This document shows positions 50,012-61,342 of a stretch of 64,000 nucleotides of DNA, piece after piece. The stretch covers positions 186,001-250,000 of the forward strand of contig JADNRZ010000024.1 in the NCBI GenBank assembly GCA_015501605.1. The letters are read 5' to 3'. The notes beneath the pieces were generated by a model. It was given only the letters and a program-made list of their open reading frames with translations. It had not been told where the DNA came from and made no database searches. Position numbers and translations under genes: made by a program. Numbering within the stretch: position 1 is the first letter of the stretch; every line of letters begins with the position of its first letter. The DNA is from Panaeolus papilionaceus. Its lineage: Eukaryota > Basidiomycota > Agaricomycetes > Agaricales.

Positions 50012-51688
50012 TCAATCAATATGATGGTACAGTCTAGTCACAGGCAAGTATCAAACACCCGCTCAGAGCTCAGGCTTCGTTCCGACCTGCGAATGACAAT
50101 GACAGCGCCGATGATGGTGGTTGAAGAGAGAGAAAGCAGGGGGGCGGAAGCTCACGGGCTTTGCAGTTCATTTCAGGTCTAAGTGTCATCTATACTTAAC
50201 CGGGAAGGTCTGTTGGACAATTGAACCTCAGGGTCGTCGCGACGTGATGCGGGCACAGCCATGATCGCATGAGCGGTTTCATCTCGTCGGCATCGCCACA
50301 TCTAACGCATCAATTGATTAGAATACAAGTGTCAGCGTTCGTCGAGCATCGCCTTGTAACTAGATGTGAAGTACAAGAGCAAGAGGGAAGGATGATACTG
50401 TACAGAGCCTGAGCGCGATTATTCATAGGCGTACCCTGTGTCTAAGCGAATGTATTATTCAATAAACACGAAGCCTGTCAATCTGCATGCAAGACTCTGA
50501 GTTATAAATAAACCATTGAATCAAATACTGTTCACCCTGGATCCAACATAAGCGTTCAAACTTGCTGCTGTTCTTTGTACTCATGATGGGCTCTCGGTAT
50601 TATCGGTCTAAAACCTCAAAATACTGTAACGGGACTTGTGACAATTGTATAGAAATTTCCATACTAACATGAGCGCAAATGAATATCTATTGGCCCCTCT
50701 TCGGAGGTGCAGCCTATAGCTACTATACAGCTTGTACATCAGACACGCGCCTAACTGTATACTCAAAGAATATAAAATTTTAGGAGTTGAAGTCAGTCAA
50801 TTAACTTAGGGTGGACAATCTCGCAACGTGAAGTACGGCTTACATGTCAATGAAGTTACTACAGAAATCAGTCAGAGCGTAAGTGGCAGCAGTAATCCCC
50901 TCCTCCGAAACCCGAACGTCACCATTGATATAACCGAGATCAGTGCCTTGCGCTCCTACCAGAGGTACCGCAATAAATGGAGCAGAGGCCATGGACACCG
51001 CAGAGAAGAGAGCAGGTTGCGTGATTCACTGAGAGTGAAGCGGCTTGGCACTAAATGTTGTTTGGAGGATGGAGCAATATGGGAGTTGGTGTAATGGCTT
51101 TTACCTCCAATGAAATGATAATTCTCTGCTGAATTAATAACAGACCCAGGAGTTGTCATTTACCGAGATTTTCCCATAGAGCATATGCTAGTACAGATGG
51201 TGTTCGTAACTTCAACCTTGAAGCCCGTCAGACAATGCGGCATATGCATCAGCTCGGCGCCCACGGTGTAGTGAAACATTTTGTTGCAAATTTAGACCCA
51301 ACGTACCGAGTTCTACTCATATGTCTGTGCTGTGCATGCAGGGAGTAGCGAATGCGTCCCGATTCGTATAGCTAGAACGTCTAACTTTGTGTAATTTTAG
51401 TCCAAATCCGACCAATCAGGCGCGCTCAGGGCTGCATATACTAACAACTTGGATCGTTGATCATGTCGTTATGTATACATGATTGGGTGCTGATGGTTTT
51501 CCATCTCGGAACAAATGAGGTTGGGAGTGAGCGGCACATTCTCCCATACGTCGTCCCATATTTTGCTTATTGACTCCTCTGCCAAGAAATCGTGGCCTTT
51601 GATTTTCCACATGGTCAAGAGGTCAGGGTCACTCAATATATGAAGTGGGTTGATTGCGTGGCTATCTACCCTCCCTCTCAAGCAAGCC
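50012..51688. other. 1.7-kb intergenic region
   Basis: Nothing recognised. It contains the divergent promoters of the membrane protein and the F-box-like gene. A frame at 50828-51094 has no recognisable product. Confidence 0.5.
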
Positions 51689-53485
51689 ATGACATCCACT
51701 GATGCCCAAACTATGCCGTTTGCCGTCGAACTGCTCATGCGCATATTCAAGGAGGTTGAAAAGGCTGATCGTTATCCTCAGAACAACATTCTGAATTTTC
51801 GTCGAGCATGCAAGCACTTCGACGATATTGTTGTCGCTTACTTCTTCAAGAAGGGGGTAGACCTTGGGTATCGCTACAGGGAACGTCCTTGTGGCAACAT
51901 TAATCGGATGGGAGTGATTGGCGCACTCAGACGTTACCCTCACCTTGCGCAAGACATTCGGCGTGTCTTCTTCAGATCACCATCGGAGCGTTCCACAACT
52001 CAAGCTGATCGCTTTTGGCTGCATGACCAACCATGTACGCAGACGGATCTATGGGCCAACAACTCTCCGTTACTTCAACTGCCGAACGTCCAGACAATGA
52101 GGCTAGAGATGATCATGTATAGGGTATCCAAATACAACGCCGAAGGCGTATTCTGCTTCGGGGCTCGCGCTCTTCTGGGGTACTATCTGCACATTGGAAC
52201 ACTCACCACGCTCTCAATCTCACATATGGAAGACATTCCCATCCCAGATATCCTATCCTCGCGCTCACTCCTCACGGTCGAATTCAAGAACTGTACCTTC
52301 TCTGAGTACGTCCCTTCGTCAGGAGCGACTGAGAGGATGAAAGATTCCTCCTTGGTCAGCCTATCTGTGCGAAGGTCCTCTGGTACCGGCGTGTCATTCC
52401 CGATTTCTTTCCTATCAAACCTGCCCAAGATTGAGAAAATCGAAATTCTCAACGTGTTTGAGTATAGGTACGACTTTCCTGACAAAGGCGGCTTTTATTC
52501 CGGCCCAGTGACACCCCGCACTCGTCAAATCTTCCATCATCTGTCCGATCTCGCTGTCGAAAACCTCAATGATTGGTGCATTCTGTGCCCATTACCTGAA
52601 GACCATGCCGAGGACGCATCACCGTTCCCTGCACTCAGGAAGCTTACCTTCAACCTAATCATCGGCACTCAAGGTCTTGCAAATCTTCCTATCCTATCCC
52701 ATATCCCATCCTTGAAGGAGTTAACATTTAGGAATTGTATGTATTCTAGTTGGTCGACGATATCAGCATACAAAATTAGGACTGACGTTCCCCGCGCTGA
52801 TACAGTGGGTTCATTTGCGGAAGATTTCCAGGACAGGGAACTTCATCTAGTCGACCATATCCTCAAATATAGGAAATCGTTGGAGTCGCTGACATTTCAA
52901 GTTGAAGCTGGATATAACGCCCCCTCCAACCCATTCTCCTCCCCCCTTGACCAAATCGTTAGCGCTCTGGCGTCTCTGGCATGTGACAACGTCCTCGAGC
53001 GTATCCGATTTGACGTCGCTATTGAGATTCCTCATGTTCGTGGACCCTTTTCTCCAAACACAGAAAATCTTGCGAGTATCGCCACTCTGCTTTGTCGACC
53101 AGGTGCCTTCCCAAGCCTGAACAGAGTAGCCTTGCACGGAACTGTTTATGTTCACGAGGATGTGTTCAAAGGCGAGAAGGAGACCACTCAAACGCTGCAC
53201 TCTACCTTTTCCCCTGCACTTTCACCACTCATGGTCTCAAAGGACATTCAGTTTAGTCTTACAACCACATATTATAAGGACTCATGTAATTCGATGTGTT
53301 GGAATAGCGATGAAGAGGAAGACGAGGATGATGAAGGAGATGGTGACGAAGGGAGTGAAGAGGGTGAAGAGGAAGGTGATGAAGACGCTGAGGAGGAAGA
53401 TGGCGATGACGATGGCGATGGCGAGAATGGTGGTAGTGACGCCGAGGGGAATGATGGTAATGACGAAGAACAAGGCCTAGGGTAG
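51689..53485 (+). CDS. F-box-like/LRR-type protein with acidic tail
   Basis: Single open exon of 598 aa from the first ATG. The N-terminus (LLMRIFKEVEKAD...FRRACKHFDDIV) fits an F-box-like helix set: a Leu-rich start, then a 'C+xF' segment. Residues about 90-510 contain irregular leucine-rich segments (TLTTLSISHMEDIPIP, SLKELTFRNC, SLESLTFQVE) typical of Agaricomycete F-box proteins that may recruit substrates to SCF ubiquitin ligases. The last 65 residues are almost entirely Asp/Glu/Gly, encoded by a GA-rich run. The canonical LPxE motif is weak, so calling it an SCF adaptor is inference. Confidence 0.7.
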   Translation: MTSTDAQTMPFAVELLMRIFKEVEKADRYPQNNILNFRRACKHFDDIVVAYFFKKGVDLGYRYRERPCGNINRMGVIGALRRYPHLAQDIRRVFFRSPSERSTTQADRFWLHDQPCTQTDLWANNSPLLQLPNVQTMRLEMIMYRVSKYNAEGVFCFGARALLGYYLHIGTLTTLSISHMEDIPIPDILSSRSLLTVEFKNCTFSEYVPSSGATERMKDSSLVSLSVRRSSGTGVSFPISFLSNLPKIEKIEILNVFEYRYDFPDKGGFYSGPVTPRTRQIFHHLSDLAVENLNDWCILCPLPEDHAEDASPFPALRKLTFNLIIGTQGLANLPILSHIPSLKELTFRNCMYSSWSTISAYKIRTDVPRADTVGSFAEDFQDRELHLVDHILKYRKSLESLTFQVEAGYNAPSNPFSSPLDQIVSALASLACDNVLERIRFDVAIEIPHVRGPFSPNTENLASIATLLCRPGAFPSLNRVALHGTVYVHEDVFKGEKETTQTLHSTFSPALSPLMVSKDIQFSLTTTYYKDSCNSMCWNSDEEEDEDDEGDGDEGSEEGEEEGDEDAEEEDGDDDGDGENGGSDAEGNDGNDEEQGLG

Positions 53486-54434
53486 CGAGAACAAGTAGGG
53501 TATTGAATCAGTGTTCTTCTCGATAGTCTACAAATTTGGTTGACGTTAGAGATGCTCTCCAGTTTTGAATGTCTCAGCCGAAGCTGGATAAAAAGAGAAT
53601 AATGCAGTTTCATGTTCATGAGCAACCCACGTAATGTATACTAGCAAGCCGATTTCAAATGGTGTCATGAACCATGCCAGATCTGATAGTTCCTCACCCG
53701 CATAGAGATCGGTATATCAAGTAATCAACTTAATCCCAACCTAAAGCCATCCACCCAACGCCCTCTAAGGGTACTATACGTCCAAACCTGACACCGCTGA
53801 ACAGGTATGTGAATGCCTCGGTCAACCATTAGTTGCTGCACCAGGCCCGACGATGCATACGACATACGAATCTGGGGTCTGCACTTGAGAAGGGTTGGCT
53901 TTGATTTGGGCGGATGAAATAAAAGGAATCGGAATATCGGGATATAAATACGTGTAATGGGAGTTATTACGGCGTGATTGGATGAACATGGGCGTCTATA
54001 ACTTATTCAAAACTTAAACCTTCGTGTTGAGAGGAGCGCGAGAGTGGTCACTGTGTATCTGAATGAATCAGACGGCAAGTATGGATGAAGTCCAAGCTGC
54101 GTTACTATTGCATGAGCGTCGGCGACAATTGGGAAGTGAGACAAGTAGCAAGATTGCTGAGCATCACTATAAAATTTGAGACTATGTGTCTAAAAGTCCA
54201 AGCGTTTCGACGTCTCTGATAAGGCGTAAAAAACCACAACGTGTGATGCCCACATACAAAATGGTGTGTCCCACTAGATTGCGAGTCATTAAACACACTA
54301 AGGCAACGTGTGATCCAATTTCATGCAAAAATAAAAGTACATATGATACGAATGATATGCATTTTAGATTTTACAGCGTGCTACATCGATTCTTCGTGTC
54401 TTGAGGCCATCATCCCAACGACGCATGCGTTCGT
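53486..54434. other. intergenic region, convergent 3' ends
   Basis: A gap of about 0.95 kb between the ends of the F-box-like gene and lectin copy 2. No gene is recognised. The 130 bases next to the lectin stop partly match the 3' flank of lectin copy 1. Confidence 0.5.
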
Positions 54435-55702
54435 TCAGGCGTAGAGGTTGGCCACAAACCTGACGGTATCGGTCTTGGTCCAACCCTGCCCAACAGTAAA
54501 GTTATCCACTAACTTCGTAACAGGCCCAAAGTTCCCCTTTCCATCGTTGTACGACACCCAAACTGAGTTCTCCCCAAATCCAACAATATCAGCCCTCCCA
54601 TCACCCGTAAGATCAACAGCGAACCTGAGATGCTTCTCGACTCTCCAACCACCAGCGCTGTATGCGAAGTTGTCAAGGACCATCTTGGCGGGTTGGAAAG
54701 TACCGTTGCCATTGTTGATAGCGACCCAGACGCCATTCTCGCCAAACCCAACGATGTCCGGAAGGCCATTGCCGTTAACATCTGCCAAAACACGAGGGTG
54801 CTTCTCAACGCGCCATCCACCAGCATTGTAACCAAAGTTGTTCAAGCCCAACTTGGGAGCGTTGAAGGTTCCATCGCCCTTGTTGAGCGCGACGTAGACA
54901 CCAGCGTCGCCGAAACCGATGAGGTCCGCTCGCTTGTCGCCAGTGAGATCAGCAACCAGACGGGGATGCTTGTCGATGCGCCATCCACCAGCTGAGAAGC
55001 ACATGTCGTTCACGACAGCCTTGGTTGCGTTGAACCGACCGTTTCCGGCATTGACAGCGACGAGAACGTTAGATTCACCAAATCCGACGATGTCGAGAAG
55101 TCCATCGCCAGTGATGTCTGCGAGGAAGCGGAGGTGACGGTCGAGACGCCAGCCTTGGTTCCAGCCAAAGTCTTTGAGACGAAGCGAAGCGTTGGAGAAT
55201 GAGAGGTTTCCGTTATTTTCTGAGATCAGGACACCCGCAGTGCTGAATCCGACGATATCGGCACGTCCAGTGTTGCGTATGTCAGCCATGAAACGGATGT
55301 GCCTGTTGACGTGCCATCCCCCTGCACCGATGGCGAAATCGCGTAGAACGAGTTTGCCGGGTTCAAAGCTGTTGTTGCCCTTGTTGACCGCGATTATGAC
55401 ACCGGCTTCACCGAACCCAACGATATCGAGAGCTTTGTTGCCTGTGGTGTCTGCGAGGAGCCGAACATGTCTGTCGACGCGCCAATTGCCAGCGTTGTGA
55501 CCAAAGTCGTGAAGAACGGAGTAAAGCTGGAGAAAAACAGAGTTGCGAAGGATAATGACTCCATCGGAGCCAAAGCCAACGATATCTGCGATACCAGTGG
55601 GCTTGGTTGGGACTGCAAAGGAGAGTAAGTGTTTGACAGGTGAATGAGACGAAAGCGCATACCAGGTTGTGCCTGGCTGATAACGACGTCGTCGTTGGAC
55701 AT
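54435..55702 (-). CDS. PVL-like seven-bladed beta-propeller lectin, copy 2
   Basis: Two exons on the minus strand, 55702-55663 and 55612-54435 (405 aa; one extra Asp after MSND). The intron sits at the same place as in copy 1, and its sequence is still clearly alignable. My alignment shows 12 differences in the last 284 residues. They cluster at the end of blade 3 (for example GFG to GFS, LAHNDFG to LRLKDFG) and at the very C-terminus. All seven D-x-x-G...GFG cores are present, apart from the GFS change. The frame has no stop or shift, so both copies could be functional. It is oriented opposite to copy 1, which makes the two loci large inverted repeats about 36 kb apart. Confidence 0.87.
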
Positions 55703-57144
55703 TGAAAAGAAGCTGCAGGAGATTTTAAGAAAGCTGAAAAAAATCGGAGCTGCAGATGCTGAAAAACCACACTACCTCTGCTACTATTTATATGCTAGAG
55801 GATCGGTTGAGGCGAGGTCTCGCAACCGATCGCGAGTGACTCCGAATGAATCCTTCATAATCAGCGACCTGCTTCTGGGCCGTGACCCTGAATGTAGTGA
55901 TATCGATGGCATAGATCAGCTGTCAACTGAATGTGTTCAGAAGCCAATAAACTCTTTGCGTTAATACTGACTCATGACAGGGCGGCACACAGGTTGTCAG
56001 GCAAGTCATGGATCAAATGAATGCAATATCTAGATAGTGAGGTTGAGCAATAGAATGTGAAAGATAGGCAGGAATAAAATCACCGGGTGCGCGTGAATGA
56101 ATGAGCAATGAGGCCTATTGAGCCTACGACGTCTGGTGGAGGGTCAACATTTGAATATAAGAATAGATTAACTTGTCAAACACACCAGTTGGTGTATATC
56201 GTGAATCCAACACAGAACTATAATAGATAGGTGTAAGGACAAGCCCGGATACAACAGTATGAGTATTTTTCAAGTCCCTCTGCAAGATGCTCCTTGGACC
56301 AGCATTGATTTGGGGGCATGATCCGTATCCTGAGGATGCAACCTTCAATGAGATAAACCCAGGGGGTGCTCCCTAGGAGGCAAAATGCCCAGACCCGCCA
56401 CGCCGACAGCTTTTTTAGCGAGTAAAGTTCATGATGAGACAAGGCCAATCACACCAGTCGCATAAGAACGGTCATCCAGGTTGACTTTTTGCATTGGCGA
56501 TACGGAGTTGGAACGCGGTTATGCATGTCGTCGTAGATCTATTTGAGTAAGAAATACAAAATCATGTACTGTAAAAATGTGTCATGAGATTAATGAAGAA
56601 AAAAATAAATAAAACAGCCGACGCACCATGAAGGCAGCTCCAACGTTCCAGAAACCTATCCCTCATCGACCTAATACAGCACAAGAACCATGAAAGATTT
56701 CAACTCAAGAGCAGCATATCCTACGTCGTTGGAGACAGTGATGTACCTGTGGCCGGTGGCAGGTAGGCCACCTATGAGTTCAGGGATAAAATGAACTCAA
56801 CGACGGAGGCAACCAACGGACTCGTTTGTGGATCCGTGCGCAAAGTGGCGAATCTGGTGATCGTGGGATGTTAGGCCTTTAGGGCTTGTGCCGTCGTGCC
56901 GATCGGAGCTCCCAATGTGAAGCACCTCGAGACGGTGATATTGCTACTAAGCATCTATAGCTGGAGCTTATATTTAAACATCAAGATCACCACGCATGTT
57001 GAGAGCTTGGATCTATGTATAAGTTATAACCACACTAAGGATACGGTCTATGATTTACGCTCCAATACCAGGAATACATATCTCACTCTGAGTCGCAAAT
57101 AGGTCTACTAGAGAGAAAAAACTAGTATCGTCCTCGTTATTTCC
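55703..57144. other. lectin 2 upstream region to NACHT gene 3' end
   Basis: No gene. The first 300 bp upstream of the lectin are homologous to the same region of copy 1. An open frame at 55644-55964 (plus) is antisense to this promoter. The remainder holds nothing recognisable. Confidence 0.5.
55785..55792 (-). promoter_or_regulatory. TATA box of lectin copy 2
   Basis: TATAAATA on the minus strand, about 83-90 bp upstream of the ATG, matching the spacing in copy 1. Confidence 0.6.
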
Positions 57145-59828
57145 TCATGTGCACTCAATAAGCACAGCGTCAAATGGCTTCATTTGTTCCGTTGAGCGAG
57201 ATTGGAAGGACGTTCGGAGGTGTCTGATGGCGGGGCCCTCTTTGCTAAGCCAAAGATCATCATGAAGACGGCGACGCATATAGGGGCTGAAACGCTCCTC
57301 GTAATCCATGACACAAATCCACATTTTCTCCGATCGTGGGTGTATCCTTAGTAATTCGATCAAGTTTCTCCAGCCACGCCAGCGGTACAGTACACAGCTG
57401 ATATCCGAAAGAACATAGATCCCATGAGTGCATTATCCAACGAAGAAATTCTCCTTAGTTAAACCTTACCTGGAAGGTCGCACAGCGTTTTTCAGCATGA
57501 TAATCAAGGCGTCGTCTAAAAATTCTTGGGACGGAATAGAGAGAAGTTCCAGGAAAAACCGGTAATTGAAGTAGTTTGACATCTCAACGCATAGACGTCG
57601 GAGATCAACAGGCCATGAGTGATTAGACAGTTGGATTAGATCTGTGAAATGCCATTAGGTGTGGTATGCAAAACAAAATCGGCATAGTACTAAGTAGACT
57701 TACCAGTCCCATCATTTATTTTGTTCGCCATTTCCTGTCTCTGATGAGGGATGTAGAATACCCAGCTAAGGAAAAGACTAAACAAGCGCGGATTCGAGAG
57801 GTATGGGTCGAGGTATGGTTTGATATGCAACGTAAACTGAGTGACATAAGATTGCCAAATTCTGGTTCCGCTTTCTGGTGCATTGTCTGAGAGACACTCA
57901 TATTGCGAGAATGTAGTCAGTTAGGAATACGAGGCATGTATCAAAAAATATGCTCACGAGGAAGTGTTCCATCATATAAAATGTTTGATCAACCACCACG
58001 CTTACAGGGAAATGTCCAAGAAAACGCGACATCGCCGCATGATAGGTTGAACTGGGTTTGGAGAAGCTGGATAATTCCGCGACCTCTCGGACGAGCTCAA
58101 CCGATGGGGACGCTTCGTTGAGTGCGCGGGAAAAAACGCGAAGAAAAGACCATTGTGCTCCAATGTATGTTTCTAAACAAAAGCCAAGAGTAAGAGGAGG
58201 GTCAAATACTAGTAGATAATGGGAGTGGAACGCACCATCACGAAAGAGCTTTAATGCGCGCAACGCCAACTCGGTGTCCTGATGTTTGCGATCGATGTAC
58301 CAATGCTTCGATCGTAACGGGTCCTGCAGGAACTCGTGTAGTGATGCGTGATGAAAGATCAGGTAAGGCTTAATCCGTAACGCCAATAGTGATTCCAATT
58401 CCCCAAGGTAGTAGTCAACGTCCTGTCTTGAGATGCCCAGGAGCCGTGCAACCCGGTCAAGGGGAATTCTCGGAGCGTTTACAAGCGTAGCGAATGCCAA
58501 TAGCTTCAGGACCGTTACATTGTCATCCAGAGAGTCAAGGATACGGAGGTACAGTAGGTCCATTCTTGCATTCGGCGTCTTAGGAACAGTACTGTTGTCA
58601 GAAAAATCGCTCGTGCGCACGAGCACGTTTTCTGCATCTCGCCGTTGGTATCCCAAAACAAAATCAAGACGTCTATCTGGTCGATGACCCTGGGACGCAA
58701 TGAACCGCATCAAAACGGAGGCGAAAACGAATTGACCCGCCGAGCGCTCCACAACGAACTCGATAGCGTCGCCAAAGCCAGAACGTAACAGGTACTCCTT
58801 TGCGTATGGCCAGTTCGGAGGCAGAGCATCCCTACTGGGATGATCTTACAAAATCCTGAGGAATCCCTGCGTCACGAACAGTCGAATATCGTCTTCAGGC
58901 TTGTATGATTGGTCCAGAGTAAGTTGATAGGTGATACCCTGTGCTTTGGTCGCGAACCAATGTCGAAGATGCCTTTCGGGGCGGCTGTGAACGAGGATAG
59001 CGAATGGCAAGATGTCGTGTGAAAGAGCGAGAGTTTCAAGGAGCTCGAGAACCTTGATCTGCCTCTCAGCTGAGTCTGCATCGTCGTTGTCGTCGTCTGC
59101 GTCACATTCATCAAGTCCATCAACTATGATCGCGTTTGGAAGAGCGGAGACGTCAAGGTCCGGATGCTTAGACCTCATTTCACGTAGAGGATGCAGGATG
59201 AGACGCTCGAGTTGATCCGTAAGTGATCGTTCAAGGACAGAAGGATCGTTGTAGATCTCGGCTTCAATGAAAGGGCGGACTAATGGGATGAAAATGCCGA
59301 GCTGGTATGCCAGAGTAGTGATAAAGCGCTTCTCAGTGTCCCTTCCAGGTTGGGATCTACGGAAAATGAAGGCGCAAATGAGCTTTTTGTTAGCCGATGC
59401 CCATTCCACTACTGTCATCGCTATGGCAGTTTTTCCGGATCCCATTGGGCCTTCGACCCAGGTTATAAGACGGCCAGAGTTGCTTGGAGCTGATAACCAA
59501 CTTGTAAGCCGCTCGAGGAGGATTTCGCGGGTACCAGGGTGACATTTTGTTCCTTCAAATTTGTCCTTATTGTCGAAAGCCGCCACGCAACTGTGCTCGA
59601 GAAGTGTCTTGAATTCTAATAATCGGTGAATATCCTTCACTTTAGTATGGGGCCAGCTTTCAGGGCCCGAAGGGAGCACATGTCGGGTCACCTACCTTGA
59701 GCATGGGGAGCCACATTCGTTGTTGTAATATAGTAAGTTGGGTTGTTGATAAGTATACGTGGTTGAGGTGGTGGGCGTACTTCTCCTGTAGAGGGTACGG
59801 GTAAAAGAGAAGAAACCAAGTCTGCCAT
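57145..59828 (-). CDS. NACHT-type P-loop NTPase (fungal NLR-like), one nonsense codon
   Basis: Minus-strand exons 59828-59696, 59615-58236, 58172-57958, 57896-57704, 57641-57470, 57397-57145. This is 781 codons, open except for a TAA at 58848-58846 (codon 301). Walker A is GPMGSGKT (100-107) and Walker B IIVDGLDEC (207-215). The N-terminal exon ends NPTYYITTTNVAPHAQ, typical of Agaricomycete NACHT leaders. Downstream of the stop the frame aligns with the intact gene at 2153 without a gap: DHPSRDALPPNWPY versus DHPNRDLLPESWPY. The same later introns and C-terminal region (WPVDLRRL, RFSPYMRRRL) are kept. The gene is therefore either freshly inactivated or misread at one codon. In the NTPase region it is roughly half identical to the first copy. 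The first acceptor (59616) was picked by phase. Confidence 0.75.
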
Positions 59829-60263
59829 GTGTCAAGAGTCCCTGTGTAACCCACATACCTGAGGCTATCTTATATATAGGCCTGTCTACGATTCTTATCT
59901 TGTGCACATGTACAGCACACAGTCAGGGCACACCTTTTGCCTTCCTAGTCTCGTCGTTCATTGGGGACACTGCCACCAAAATGGAAGCCTCGTGACCACA
60001 TCGCATTCCTTCACCGCATATGCCAAACAACATGCACTGGAAGTTCAGTTTCTGATCTTACATCATGGGAGTTTGCTGCTCCAGATGGGGGATCGGCAGG
60101 TCCATGAAGACATGAAGAAGACACAGACGACGATGGTCACAATGGGGAAGGTCTAGTTTATTAGCGATGCATCATATTTACTGTGTAAGACCAGGAGAAA
60201 GACAATAAAATACACCAATCTCCAGCATTTAGGTATTATTGCATGGCTTGCCAGTGGGCAAAA
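59829..60263. other. upstream region of NACHT copy 2
   Basis: No gene recognised. It contains the probable promoter of the minus-strand NACHT gene (TATATATAG near 59870 in the plus-strand text). Confidence 0.4.
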
Positions 60264-60286
60264 GAAAAAAGCCGTGCAGAGCCGTG
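60264..60286 (+). repeat. left terminal inverted repeat
   Basis: Perfect 23-bp inverted match to 61320-61342. It contains two CCGTG units 10 bp apart. Confidence 0.85.
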
Positions 60287-60666
60287 CATGGCCGTGCAGC
60301 GTCTACCGTGCAATTCTGCTAAATGCACGGCTGATTTCCCAAGGGACTAAATACCTTATTCTCGTATTCAGGTTCGTTGAAGATTCCCGAATAGAGATAG
60401 CATATGGCATCTTTGTCAGTATCACCAGTATGTTCAACACAAGTATCAATCTCAACGGAAACACAGCATTGGACTCTCACATCTCTATAGCTTATCCCAG
60501 AACCTTAGCTTGTGGTACATTAATCATGAGTGTGACTATCAGTGATGAGCAGTAGGGACATAAAGTTGCTCTCTAAATAGACTGTACACATTGAATTCAA
60601 TCCACTAGGTTAACTAGTAAGCATTCTGAGACCCAAAAGATTTCCACTTCAAATCATTGCCCATCT

Positions 60667-60817
60667 GCACGGTAGGCGCACGGCTGACCTCTCCTTGGCA
60701 CGGCAGTCGCACGGTCGGTGCACGGCTGACGCACGGCCCTGCACGGTCGTGCACGGCTACGCACGTCTTTGCACGTCTTTGCACGGCAGGCAGAGAAGTG
60801 AGCACGGCTCTGCACGG
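60667..60817 (+). repeat. helically phased GCACGG array, 13 units
   Basis: Units start at 60667, 60678, 60698, 60709, 60720, 60731, 60741, 60751, 60761, 60771, 60781, 60802 and 60812. Spacings are 10 or 11 bp, or twice that. Two units (60761, 60771) read GCACGT. Confidence 0.85.
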
Positions 60818-61319
60818 TCGCTCTATGGTCTCAATTACCATGATTGGGGCAATTAGAAAATGAAGGCTCTACATGCACGTCATAATCAATGGTAATTGAT
60901 AGTACTCAATATTACACTTCATTTTGAGCTGACTTCAAGTACCATCAGAGATTTATGTCTTGCCATTAGTTACAGTAACTAACTATGCACTCACGAGTGC
61001 AAGTGATCGTGTATCTGGGTCGCACTTAGACATTTAACTGCCAATTTTTAGAGTAGTTTTACCATTGACACACCGCAGACCATATATATTTGACGTAAAC
61101 TAGCCTTGCGAAGAGGGTTATTTTCTAGCAATACCGTATATTACGAATGTCGGACGGGGTCAAAACAATGCTATTTAGACCAATTTATTCTCAGAGAGGT
61201 ACTATCCTGACATTAGCCATTGTACACTGTACATATAGGGATGTGCACTGAACTTCGACGCCCAATTGGTGTCAGTGCACGGTAGACGCACGGTCGTTGC
61301 ACGGTCGAGGATGACCCCA

Positions 61320-61342
61320 CACGGCTCTGCACGGCTTTTTTC
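61320..61342 (-). repeat. right terminal inverted repeat
   Basis: Perfect inverted match to 60264-60286. GCACGG-type units at 61277, 61288, 61299, 61319 (ACACGG) and 61329 lead into it. Confidence 0.85.

Larger units (their letters stand above)
60264..61342. mobile_element. non-autonomous TIR element (MITE-like), about 1.08 kb
   Basis: The ends are a perfect 23-bp inverted repeat (60264-60286 and 61320-61342), each starting GAAAAAAGCCGTGC. A second shared block (CGTCTACCGTGCA) follows 12-20 bp inside each end. No coding capacity was found. The body contains arrays of GCACGG hexamers. No target-site duplication was visible next to the repeats, so the true ends may lie slightly outside. Superfamily unknown. 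Confidence 0.7.

Noticed and set aside
53272..53625. Ser/Pro-rich minus-strand ORF
   Set aside because: Antisense of the acidic tail of the F-box-like gene.
9517..58848. Recoding of stop codons (two TGA and one TAA in otherwise open frames)
   Set aside because: The stops differ (TGA and TAA), each gene has only one, intact genes end in all three stop codons, and no recoding signal was seen. Ordinary decay or base errors explain them better.
58835..58850. A 15-nt GTAAG...CAG micro-intron that would remove the NACHT stop codon
   Set aside because: It is far below the size of every other intron in the window (48 nt or more) and would delete the conserved DHPS segment present in the paralogue.
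60264..61342. CRISPR-like array reading of the phased hexamers
   Set aside because: Units are six bases with 4-5 base gaps in a fungal TIR element; there are no repeat-spacer proportions.
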